6,065 nucleotides of DNA. Source: Bacteroides sp. Its GTDB lineage: Bacteria > Bacteroidota > Bacteroidia > Bacteroidales > Bacteroidaceae. The stretch covers positions 1 through 6,065 of the forward strand of contig NZ_JASLER010000063.1 in NCBI RefSeq assembly GCF_030151085.1, written 5' to 3'. Each line of letters opens with the position of its first letter. Position 1 is the stretch's first letter. The notes beneath the pieces were generated by a model. The model was not told the DNA's origin and ran no database searches. It saw nothing but the letters and a program-made list of their open reading frames with translations. Shown here one piece after another: positions 1 through 5,429 of the stretch. Made by a program: the position numbers and the translations under genes.

Positions 1-247
1 ATATCCGGCCTTTTTGCTTTTCCTGTATTTTGATATTGATAGCTTTCTGCACCAATGCTACTGTTCCCATTCCTTGCCCTATTGCTTTCACATTAGCTGA
101 TGTCAAACGAAAAGCATTAAAGTAGTCTGGTTCAGTATTCACTCCTTCACAAATAATCAGAAAAGTTTGTTTAACCTCACGCACTCCACTGATACGAGTT
201 AATTTTCGTTCTGTACGAGGATTGTTTTTTCTTCTTACAATGGCCAT
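1..247 (-). CDS. rloB: RloB/AbiLii-like TOPRIM-type protein, N-terminal part (cut by window edge)
   Basis: Only the first 82 codons are present; the frame is open to the left edge. The protein starts MAIVRRKNN, a basic N-terminus, and continues with a hydrophobic strand and the motif FLIICEGVNTEPDYF at residues 29-43. This is the signature of RloB-domain proteins, where the conserved Glu (here E34) of the CEG motif corresponds to the TOPRIM acidic residue. The family is usually about 200 residues, so over half is missing. The ATG at 245-247 lies one base after the TAA of the upstream ATPase gene (249-251), so the two are almost certainly co-transcribed and translationally coupled. RloB-like proteins pair with RloA-like ATPases in the AbiL abortive-infection system and near some type I restriction loci. 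By analogy with OLD and PARIS systems a nuclease effector role is likely, but this is inferred. The family call rests on the motif plus the partner gene. Confidence 0.87.
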   Translation of the reverse strand, partial: MAIVRRKNNPRTERKLTRISGVREVKQTFLIICEGVNTEPDYFNAFRLTSANVKAIGQGMGTVALVQKAINIKIQEKQKGRI

Positions 248-248
248 A

Positions 249-1469
249 TTATTGCTCTTTTGAATAAAACAACCGGGTTAGATCTCCAAGAATGGGTATT
301 GCCCCATACTTTCCTGATAAATAATCTTTCTCAAAAGAAGCATCATTGCGCACCTTATATTCTGCTAGTGAATAAAGGTCAGTAGCTCCGTACCTGTCTT
401 TTTGTGTGAACCAAATCTGATCTCTACGGAAAATATTTGCACTGAGCAGGTTGGTATCATGTGTAGTAAAAATCAATTGTGCATTCTTCGGATTCGTCTC
501 TTTTGAATTAAACAAAGCGATAATCCGGCAAGTAAGAAGCGGATGCATTTTTGAGTCAAATTCATCTATAATCAAGCGTTTGCCATTATCCAATGCGTCA
601 ATGATTGGATAAGCCAATGAAAAGTACTTGATAGTTCCTTCTGATTCATTCTTCCTGAAAGGAAATGTAACAGACTTTATTTCATTTCCTTTATCATCGT
701 ATTGGATATGTGTACTGATTATAGTATTATCAACTTTTTCAATATTCTCAATACCTAAATCCGCATAACGTGAGAACTCTACTATTCGCTGCTTCATCTT
801 TACATCATTCAACTGAATGGTTGCTATATTCCAAATCTTTTCATCATTAGAACTAGATATAATGGTAGTATCATTGAGCCATCCCATAATTTCCACGGAT
901 GTGGGATCATTAAATTGCGCAGCTACAGATAGCAGTAATGCATTAGAGCGCACCATCTTTTTACCTGCTACTTCTTTACCAACTATAAATTTAGAGTGAA
1001 TATCAAACTTATCCTTCTCACGATAGAATAGTTCTACTTCTTTAGCCCTTTTCTTATTACTCTTCTGATAAAGCCATTCAGAATGTACGATTGCATTATC
1101 GGCCTCAAAACCATAACGATATTGGTTTCCTTCATCACTGAAAATTACTTCAAAATAACTGGGTTCATCCGCTGTTTCCGAATTTAAGCGAAAGCTCTCC
1201 ACATTCACCCGTTCACCAGCTTGAATATCTTTTGAAGAGTTAATTATATACCATTTTAAGAATTCAAAAGCCTTAATAAAATTCGATTTACCAGAAGCAT
1301 TTGCTCCATAGATTACAGCACTTTTTACTAAAGTCAATTCTGTATCACCAATGTTGAAAAGAATATCCTCAGCTGAAACCTGTATATCTTTTAGGGCAGA
1401 TGCAGCCAATGAAAGAGTTGACTGCTCCTTAAAAGAAAGAAAATTGCCTATTGTAAGTTGAATAATCAT
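249..1469 (-). CDS. rloA: RloA/AbiLi-like AAA15 (OLD/ABC-type) ATPase, anti-phage defence
   Basis: This 406-residue protein is read from the ATG at 1467-1469. It begins with the ABC/SMC-type first strand (IGNFLSFKEQ, residues 8-17). Walker A is GANASGKS (55-62), an ABC-signature-like stretch is ESEGTIKYFS (275-284), Walker B is RLIIDEFDSKMHP (298-310) and the switch histidine lies in FTTHDTNLL (334-342). The C-terminal FEKDYLSGKYGAIP block (379-392) is typical of the RloA/AbiLi group. The known role of this group is as ATPase sensor and regulator of a TOPRIM partner in phage-triggered abortive infection; the trigger cannot be read from sequence. A longer frame could begin at the TTG at 1500-1502, but that codon lies inside the -7 promoter box, so ATG is preferred. 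The gene is intact, with all ATPase motifs present. It is AT-rich compared with the genes to its right, which suggests separate acquisition. rloB follows after one base. Confidence 0.88.
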   Translation of the reverse strand: MIIQLTIGNFLSFKEQSTLSLAASALKDIQVSAEDILFNIGDTELTLVKSAVIYGANASGKSNFIKAFEFLKWYIINSSKDIQAGERVNVESFRLNSETADEPSYFEVIFSDEGNQYRYGFEADNAIVHSEWLYQKSNKKRAKEVELFYREKDKFDIHSKFIVGKEVAGKKMVRSNALLLSVAAQFNDPTSVEIMGWLNDTTIISSSNDEKIWNIATIQLNDVKMKQRIVEFSRYADLGIENIEKVDNTIISTHIQYDDKGNEIKSVTFPFRKNESEGTIKYFSLAYPIIDALDNGKRLIIDEFDSKMHPLLTCRIIALFNSKETNPKNAQLIFTTHDTNLLSANIFRRDQIWFTQKDRYGATDLYSLAEYKVRNDASFEKDYLSGKYGAIPILGDLTRLFYSKEQ

Positions 1470-1480
1470 CTTTAAACTGG

Positions 1481-1507
1481 TATATTTGTGAAATAAGCAC
1501 AAATATA
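1481..1507. repeat. Perfect inverted repeat over the rloA promoter (candidate operator)
   Basis: TATATTTGTG (1481-1490), a 7-base spacer, then CACAAATATA (1498-1507) form a perfect 10-base inverted repeat. It covers the rloA -7 box and predicted transcription start. The other arm reads TATATTTG on the plus strand, with a TTG at 1458-1460 exactly 20 bases upstream, so a second, rightward promoter is also conceivable. The position suits an operator for a dimeric regulator that blocks RNA polymerase, or a bidirectional promoter. No regulator gene is adjacent on the visible side. The repeat is certain; its role is inferred. Confidence 0.7.
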
Positions 1508-1532
1508 TGATTTATTTTAATAAAAAAGCAAT
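1500..1532 (-). promoter_or_regulatory. Bacteroides-type promoter of rloAB
   Basis: On the minus strand, ATTG (1529-1532) is followed by a 21-base spacer and then TATATTTG (1500-1507), a full match to the Bacteroides -7 consensus TAnnTTTG with a -33 element one base off TTTG. Transcription would start near 1493, giving a leader of roughly 25 bases before the rloA ATG at 1469. The leader is A/T-rich with no Shine-Dalgarno, normal for this group. The -7 box is half of a perfect inverted repeat described separately. Confidence 0.72.
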
Positions 1533-1590
1533 ATTACATCCTGTTTTTATCGTAAAGAATAGAATCTTTCATTGATTTTGCAATTTAGAT

Positions 1591-1617
1591 AAAAAAAGGG
1601 AGCCTATTACAGCCCCC
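1591..1617 (-). terminator. Intrinsic terminator overlapping the amidase stop codon
   Basis: On the minus strand GGGGGCT (1617-1611) can pair with GGCTCCC (1604-1598), giving a 7-pair stem with two G-U pairs and a 6-base loop, followed directly by seven T (1597-1591). The left arm is the last coding part of the amidase gene and the stop codon (1607-1609) falls in the loop. It would end the HU-smalltalk-amidase transcript and insulate it from rloAB, whose promoter begins about 60 bases further on. Confidence 0.85.
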
Positions 1618-2020
1618 TATATTCCCTTTCCGCATCGAAGCAAGGGCACGGTTTTATCGGATTCAGATCATGATGTCCCACAATCAGCGCCCGTGGAAAA
1701 ATTCGTTTCAACTCACGAAGCAAAGCAAGCAGCGAAGCTTTTTGCTCTAAGGTGCGAGTGTCGGTAGGACGGCCTTCAGCATCCAGTCCTCCTTCGTAAC
1801 AGATACCTATGGAGTGACGGTTATGATTGAGGCAATGCGCACCGATCTTTTCCGGCGGACGTCCACGATGTATTTCACCGTCACGCGTCAGGTAGAAGTG
1901 ATAACCTATGTCACTGAAGCCACGGTGGCGAATATGGTCACGTCGGCAATCCTCAAAGCTCAGGCTCACGCCCTGAGGCGTGGCCGAGCAATGAATAATG
2001 AGTAGGGTAATCGTGCGCAT
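1607..2020 (-). CDS. N-acetylmuramoyl-L-alanine amidase (Amidase_2, T7-lysozyme type)
   Basis: This 137-residue protein is one Amidase_2 domain, which cleaves the bond between N-acetylmuramic acid and L-alanine in peptidoglycan using zinc. The zinc ligands can be placed by motif: H10 in LIIHCSAT, H116 in GHHDLNP and C125 in KPCPCFD. Y40 (IGYHFY) and K123 match the catalytic Tyr and Lys of T7 lysozyme, so the enzyme looks active. There is no signal peptide: the N-terminus is already the first core strand carrying H10. Export would therefore need another route, as for phage endolysins. The ATG at 2018-2020 lies two bases after the stop of the 35-codon smalltalk gene, implying coupled translation. 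It is last in the HU-smalltalk-amidase operon. Its length is normal for the short Bacteroides members. Confidence 0.93.
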   Translation of the reverse strand: MRTITLLIIHCSATPQGVSLSFEDCRRDHIRHRGFSDIGYHFYLTRDGEIHRGRPPEKIGAHCLNHNRHSIGICYEGGLDAEGRPTDTRTLEQKASLLALLRELKRIFPRALIVGHHDLNPIKPCPCFDAEREYRGL

Positions 2021-2022
2021 AA

Positions 2023-2130
2023 CTATTTACAGGCACCTAAACCCAAAGCTCCCGCAAGGGCAGTAGCTAAGGTAATGATTACTTTGAGGACAATGCCCCA
2101 TACCGATTTTGGTTTTTTTTCTTCATTCAT
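2023..2130 (-). CDS. smalltalk protein (35-residue hydrophobic small protein)
   Basis: A 36-codon frame starts at ATG 2128-2130 and ends at TAG 2023-2025, with stops in frame just upstream, so the start is fixed. The N-terminus is charged (MNEEKKPKS) and is followed by one hydrophobic segment, about residues 10-33 (VWGIVLKVIITL, then ALAGALGLGA), ending CK. Length, layout and position between an HU-family gene and an amidase match the Bacteroides family that NCBI names smalltalk. No function is established for it. The end, LGLGAC-K, resembles a lipobox with almost no mature protein after the Cys. It may be a single-span membrane peptide or a minimal lipoprotein. Two bases separate it from the amidase start, and 30 bases separate it from the HU gene stop. 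Confidence 0.9.
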   Translation of the reverse strand: MNEEKKPKSVWGIVLKVIITLATALAGALGLGACK

Positions 2131-2160
2131 GATGATGATGGTTAGTGATTACTATTTTTC

Positions 2161-2619
2161 TTATCCTAGCGGATTGTCGTTCTCGTCTCCTCCGGGCTTA
2201 CTTGATGAACCTCCTTCTACGACATATGCCGAAGACTCTTTCAGTTGTCCTTCCAGGTTAATCTGGCTGTTGCTCAGTTCGCCTGTGGCGCGCGCCCGGA
2301 GTTTCAATCCCTTGACGTTGTTGGCCAATGAAAAATCGGCGGCGGATTGTGCACCTTTCTTGCTGACAATTCCTACGGAGAAAATGGCGAGGTCGTCCAG
2401 TTTTACATTTTTACCGTCCAGAATCAGTTCCTTGATACAAGAGATCATGTCTGTCAACACGCCTTTGATGACACCGGCCGAGTAGGGGGTGTTATGATTG
2501 GCCATGTGCTTGGCAAGCTTTTCGGTGTCGAAGGTTTCTTCAATTACGGGGCGTGCATACCAGAGGCCTTTCAGTGGACTTTTTGCGCCCACCACTTGAT
2601 ACTTTTTGTAACGAATCAT
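2161..2619 (-). CDS. HU-family DNA-binding protein (HU-HIG type)
   Basis: This 152-residue protein has an HU/IHF-like fold signature. The opening IRYKKYQVVGAKSP is typical of the Bacteroidales HU-related family. A helix pair (about 28-68, TFDTEKLAKHMANHN and VIKGVLTDMISCIKELI) is followed by the LDGKNVKLDDLAIFSVG turn and strand (67-83). A C-terminal tail rich in Gly, Ser and acidic residues (134-152, VEGGSSSKPGGDENDNPLG) fits the HU-HIG description of HU domains with an added glycine-rich extension. Such proteins probably bind and bend DNA as dimers; what this one targets is unknown. It is the first gene of the operon with smalltalk and amidase, and divergent from DUF4248. The ATG at 2617-2619 opens the conserved N-terminus. 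A more ordinary nucleoid-protein role cannot be excluded. Confidence 0.9.
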   Translation of the reverse strand: MIRYKKYQVVGAKSPLKGLWYARPVIEETFDTEKLAKHMANHNTPYSAGVIKGVLTDMISCIKELILDGKNVKLDDLAIFSVGIVSKKGAQSAADFSLANNVKGLKLRARATGELSNSQINLEGQLKESSAYVVEGGSSSKPGGDENDNPLG

Positions 2620-2669
2620 AGTTGTAACAATTTAAAGAATTAAACAATCAGAAAATTAAAAAACACATA

Positions 2670-2681
2670 GTTGAGCTCAAC
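2670..2681. repeat. 12-base palindrome at the HU operon start site
   Basis: GTTGAGCTCAAC is a perfect palindrome, 4 bases downstream of the HU operon -7 box and so at the predicted first transcribed bases. It stands out in an A/T-rich leader. It could be an operator for autoregulation, or chance; no second copy was seen in the window. Confidence 0.4.
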
Positions 2682-2685
2682 ACTA

Positions 2686-2693
2686 CAAAGATA
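2686..2693 (-). promoter_or_regulatory. Probable -7 box of the HU-smalltalk-amidase operon
   Basis: TATCTTTG on the minus strand matches the Bacteroides -7 consensus TAnnTTTG. Transcription would begin near 2679 and leave a leader of about 60 bases before the HU start. No good TTTG lies 19-21 bases upstream, so the promoter may be weak or depend on an activator. A 12-base palindrome (2670-2681) covers the predicted start site. Confidence 0.45.
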
Positions 2694-2776
2694 ACACTTC
2701 GGATATGGGCATTTGTCACTTAGGGAGGGTTGTGGTAGATTAGGGTCTGTTATTGTCGGTTATTTAGGTGAAAATC

Positions 2777-2808
2777 TTTGATAGTGTGGTGATTTATGAC
2801 TATATTTG
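2777..2808 (+). promoter_or_regulatory. Consensus Bacteroides promoter of the DUF4248 gene
   Basis: TTTG (2777-2780), a 20-base spacer and TATATTTG (2801-2808) give an exact match to the Bacteroides primary sigma factor promoter pattern. Transcription would start near 2815, about 20 bases before the ATG at 2836. The leader is A-rich with no Shine-Dalgarno site. This is the best promoter in the window, so the short gene it drives is probably well expressed. Confidence 0.85.
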
Positions 2809-2835
2809 AAGTATTATAAATCATAAAAATACAAT

Positions 2836-3054
2836 ATGGAATCTTTTGTTATTCGTACTTATGGGCGTACCGAACTGGCCCAAATCTATTGCCCGGACCT
2901 ATGTCCGCAGGCCGCTTTCCGTAAACTGAATCATTGGATCGACCTTTATCCCGGTTTGCGTGACGACCTGTCCGCCTTGGGCTTGTGTCCCCACACCCGT
3001 ACCTATACGCCTGCCCAAGTGGGGCTGATAGTAGCTGCACTTGGGGAACCCTAA
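2836..3054 (+). CDS. DUF4248 domain protein (72 residues)
   Basis: The whole protein is one DUF4248 domain. It shows the family's features: an opening FVIRTYGRTELAQIYCP (4-20), then AAFRKLNHWIDLYPGL (26-41), and the ending RTYTPAQVGLIVAALGEP (55-72). The arrangement of short helices and the closing TP-x-QV helix resemble a small winged-helix-like DNA-binding fold, but function is unknown. It is the only plus-strand gene here, divergent from the HU operon and convergent with the VapE-type gene, with which it is repeatedly found in Bacteroides. The start is fixed by the consensus promoter 28 bases upstream and the conserved N-terminus. Its GC is higher than that of its flanks. The neighbours suggest a regulator or replication accessory factor; that is inference. 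Confidence 0.85.
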   Translation: MESFVIRTYGRTELAQIYCPDLCPQAAFRKLNHWIDLYPGLRDDLSALGLCPHTRTYTPAQVGLIVAALGEP

Positions 3055-3090
3055 AGGTGAGGTTTAGCGGCGTAAAGGTGAGGTTGGCGG
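3052..3090. repeat. Imperfect tandem repeat between DUF4248 and VapE genes
   Basis: Two copies lie head to tail: TAAAGGTGAGGTTTAGCGG (3052-3070) and TAAAGGTGAGGTTGGCGG (3073-3090), separated by CG. The core TAAAGGTGAGGTT is identical over 13 bases; copy one begins with the DUF4248 stop codon. The pair nearly fills the 38 bases between the two convergent stop codons. It has no hairpin or T-run, so it does not look like a terminator. It could be a paired protein-binding site or a relic of slippage. Confidence 0.7.
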
Positions 3091-3092
3091 AT

Positions 3093-5309
3093 TTAGTATA
3101 GAGGTGGATTAGTGCTTTTGAAGTTGTTTTCCACTTCGTCCTGCTGTATGTCTGTCACTTCATACTCTGTGGTATCCTGGGCATTGATTCTTGTCTTGAA
3201 ACGATATTTGTCCAATACCTGTACCAGTATCTTTTGTGATTGTATGTTCACTTGCACTTTTCCGTATATGTTCAGCTTTGTGAGTATAGCGCCTGCGGGT
3301 AACCATTTTATCGACAAGTCTCCGGGCAACGGTTTACGGAAATAAACAAAGAGATTCTCTTCTACGGGGTCTTTCATGCGATGCAGCTCGTTATGCTTGT
3401 TCAGCCGGTCTATCTCTTCACCTTCATACCAGTATCGGAAGCCACTCTTGAGCAGCGCCAACGCCTGAGCATATATCCCGTCATGATTTACCGGCGTGTG
3501 GTAGTCTATCTCCTTGACGGTGATGGGCAGGAACCGGCGGTTCGCCCCGATGTCCTGCAAGCACTGACGGTTGTTGGTACTTCCTATGAAGGAGCAGTGT
3601 CGGGGTAGGGTGAAGGCTTCCATGTCATACACTTTTCTTTGCGTCACATTGTCTTGTGCAATGATTCTCTTCAAAGCTGCCAGATCTCCGGGCTTCACAC
3701 CTTCAAACTCCTCCATGTTGATGATAATTCGGGTAGCGAGCAGGCGTGCTTCGTCCTTGTTCTCCGGGTTCACTATGCCGTTGTAGAAGTACTCCTTCCA
3801 TTCGGGTGGCAACAGATGGCGTATCCAGCTGCTCTTGCCTTTTCCCTGTTCGCTGTACAGGATGATGACAAGTTGGTTCATCTGTTCATCGTCCAGTGCG
3901 CATGCCACCATGCCTACAATCCATCGGCGCAGTCCGTCCTTCCATAAAGCCTGGTCTTCTACCTGTACGGTATCTGCCAGTTGTCCTATGTAGTCCGTCC
4001 CGTCCCAAGGAAGAAGCTCGTCCATATAATCGATGAAAGGATTGAACTCCTTGGCGTAATTGGAATCGATTACCGCTCGCAGATAATTCTGGAAACAGGA
4101 TATTCCTGCTATCTGCAGGTTTACGAATATGGAGTTGTAGTCTTTGCTCCTCATGGGCTGATACCCTTTTCGGGCTTCTTCGGGCGGGGTGTAGGTCATG
4201 TATTCCAGACGGTCCAGTATGGTGTTTCTGCGGATGCCGTAGTGTTCTCCCAGAAAGTCCATCACCAGGTTGATGATGGGCTTTTTCTCTTCCTTGGTCG
4301 TGGCAGCTTCTGTGGTCTTGTCTGTGTAGATGTACGAGTTGCGAAGGGGAGATTCCACGTCGAACCCGTCTTTTCCGAAAGCTTCCCGGGCTAGGCGCAC
4401 AGCTACTTCCTCATTCAGTCCTTTGGCATAGCACTTGTTTCCCAGGGCGAAGAGAAAACTGTCGCGGTTTCCTTTCTTGAATTTCATGATGCGCTTTACG
4501 GCGGTTACGGCTTTCGAGAAGATTAGTGTTTCCCAGGGTTCGGGCTTGCTTGGAATTTCTTTGTAGTCTGTCTTGTTTTCTTGTATGCTGTCTTTCCGAT
4601 CTGTTCGATCCTCTTCGGCATCTTCTTCCTGCATGCCTTTTGTGTTCGTCTTTTTACCTTTTTTCTTTAAAGAGGGTGCGGGGGTGATATGTACTTCCAG
4701 TGGTTCAATCTCCTGTTGCAGGCTGCTGTTGAAGTATGCCTGTGGATCGAAGGAGACGAAATAGCCTCTCGACGGATCTTTTCCGCTCCCATCCATCTCT
4801 ACTCCGAGTAGTTTCTCGTAGTGTTCTTTGGCGGCGTTGTATAGCTTCAGGTGAATTTCTTCGAGAGTGGAGTAACTAATTTCGCCTTGCAGAAGTTGTT
4901 CTCTTAGCCTTCGGGCGTATTCTGTATGAGGGAAAACAAAGAACTTATATCCCCTCTGCTTGGGTGAGAGGAAGGAGGCGAGGGTGTCGGGATTGCTGTT
5001 GATTTGTGTTCTTATTTCCTCCAACTGTTCAGGGGATTGCTCATCAAGGTCGAGGGTGATAATCGGGTTGTAACGGATGATGCCGGAAGGTAGTCTTCGG
5101 TCGCGGTAGTTGGCGGTTACGGTTCTGAAGGGGAGTTGTTTCTTCACGTGGTTGGCTTCTTCTATTTTGCCTTGTACCACGAGGCTTGCAATTTTGATGA
5201 TTAGTCTGGCATACTTGCCACTCTTGATGTCCGCCAGTTCTTGTTCGAGATTTGTCTCTCCGCTGACGTTACTGAAACCACGGTAGGTGGTTACGGGAAT
5301 CTTTTCCAT
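3093..5309 (-). CDS. BT4734-like/VapE family primase-helicase-type protein
   Basis: This 738-residue protein has two recognisable parts. The N-terminal BT4734-like domain (about 55-195) has an IITLDLDE strand (83-90), SPKQRGYKFFVF (115-126) and DPSRGYFVSFDP (178-189), a pattern like archaeo-eukaryotic primase motifs. A charged low-complexity linker (211-258) and a helical region (about 260-375) follow. The VapE P-loop ATPase domain (about 400-630) has Walker A SEQGKGKSS (486-494; the usual first Gly is Ser), Walker B IIINMEEFEG (528-537), a sensor-like FIGSTNN (574-580) and an arginine pair in GANRRFLPI (588-596). Such proteins occur in prophages and mobile islands, probably as replication initiators with primase and helicase activity; direct activity is inferred. 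The ATG at 5307-5309 follows an A-rich leader. It is minus strand, convergent with DUF4248 and downstream of the 112-residue gene but separated by a terminator. The reading frame is intact. Confidence 0.9.
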   Translation of the reverse strand: MEKIPVTTYRGFSNVSGETNLEQELADIKSGKYARLIIKIASLVVQGKIEEANHVKKQLPFRTVTANYRDRRLPSGIIRYNPIITLDLDEQSPEQLEEIRTQINSNPDTLASFLSPKQRGYKFFVFPHTEYARRLREQLLQGEISYSTLEEIHLKLYNAAKEHYEKLLGVEMDGSGKDPSRGYFVSFDPQAYFNSSLQQEIEPLEVHITPAPSLKKKGKKTNTKGMQEEDAEEDRTDRKDSIQENKTDYKEIPSKPEPWETLIFSKAVTAVKRIMKFKKGNRDSFLFALGNKCYAKGLNEEVAVRLAREAFGKDGFDVESPLRNSYIYTDKTTEAATTKEEKKPIINLVMDFLGEHYGIRRNTILDRLEYMTYTPPEEARKGYQPMRSKDYNSIFVNLQIAGISCFQNYLRAVIDSNYAKEFNPFIDYMDELLPWDGTDYIGQLADTVQVEDQALWKDGLRRWIVGMVACALDDEQMNQLVIILYSEQGKGKSSWIRHLLPPEWKEYFYNGIVNPENKDEARLLATRIIINMEEFEGVKPGDLAALKRIIAQDNVTQRKVYDMEAFTLPRHCSFIGSTNNRQCLQDIGANRRFLPITVKEIDYHTPVNHDGIYAQALALLKSGFRYWYEGEEIDRLNKHNELHRMKDPVEENLFVYFRKPLPGDLSIKWLPAGAILTKLNIYGKVQVNIQSQKILVQVLDKYRFKTRINAQDTTEYEVTDIQQDEVENNFKSTNPPLY

Positions 5310-5324
5310 GTTCGTTTGTTTTAG

Positions 5325-5346
5325 TTTGCCCTATCGGCATGGCAAA
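5325..5346. repeat. Short inverted repeat upstream of the VapE-type gene
   Basis: TTTGCC (5325-5330) and GGCAAA (5341-5346) are inverted around 10 bases, 15 bases upstream of the VapE-type start codon. It lies where a leader hairpin or operator would sit. No convincing -33/-7 pair was found between the terminator and this gene; the closest is GTCCTTTG on the minus strand (5343-5350), which lacks the TA. Chance is quite possible. Confidence 0.3.
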
Positions 5347-5371
5347 GGACTGCATTCTTTTCGAGACAAAC

Positions 5372-5404
5372 AAAAAACGGCTTTTCATGAAAAAAGCCGT
5401 TTTT
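5372..5404 (-). terminator. Strong intrinsic terminator after the 112-residue gene
   Basis: AAAAACGGCTTTT (5373-5385) and AAAAGCCGTTTTT (5392-5404) pair perfectly over 13 bases around a 6-base loop. On the minus strand the stem ends in six T (5377-5372), right after the 112-residue gene (stop 5430-5432). It is symmetric and could stop transcription in both directions. It separates that gene from the VapE-type gene, which therefore needs its own promoter or read-through. Confidence 0.87.
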
Positions 5405-5429
5405 CCCTAATTAGGAATTTGTAAATTTC

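Noticed and set aside
1470..1502. Longer rloA start at a TTG codon, adding 11 residues
   Set aside because: The TTG lies in the TATATTTG -7 box, so it would be upstream of the predicted transcript; the ATG at 1469 opens directly on the conserved first strand of the ATPase.
1814..2005. Plus-strand frame of 63 codons
   Set aside because: It is antisense to the amidase gene, whose zinc ligands and catalytic residues are all intact on the minus strand.
2075..2485. Plus-strand frame of 136 codons
   Set aside because: It runs antisense through the HU-HIG and smalltalk genes, has no promoter or recognisable domain, and its Ser/Pro-rich make-up is typical of an opposite-strand shadow.
2347..2643. 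Plus-strand frame of 98 codons
   Set aside because: It is antisense to the HU-HIG gene and has no supporting motif or start signal.
3041..3056. TTGGGGAACCCTAA as a possible terminator of DUF4248
   Set aside because: The loop would be only two or three bases and no T-run follows.
3981..4394. Plus-strand frame of 137 codons
   Set aside because: It is fully inside the intact VapE-type gene on the other strand and has no family resemblance.
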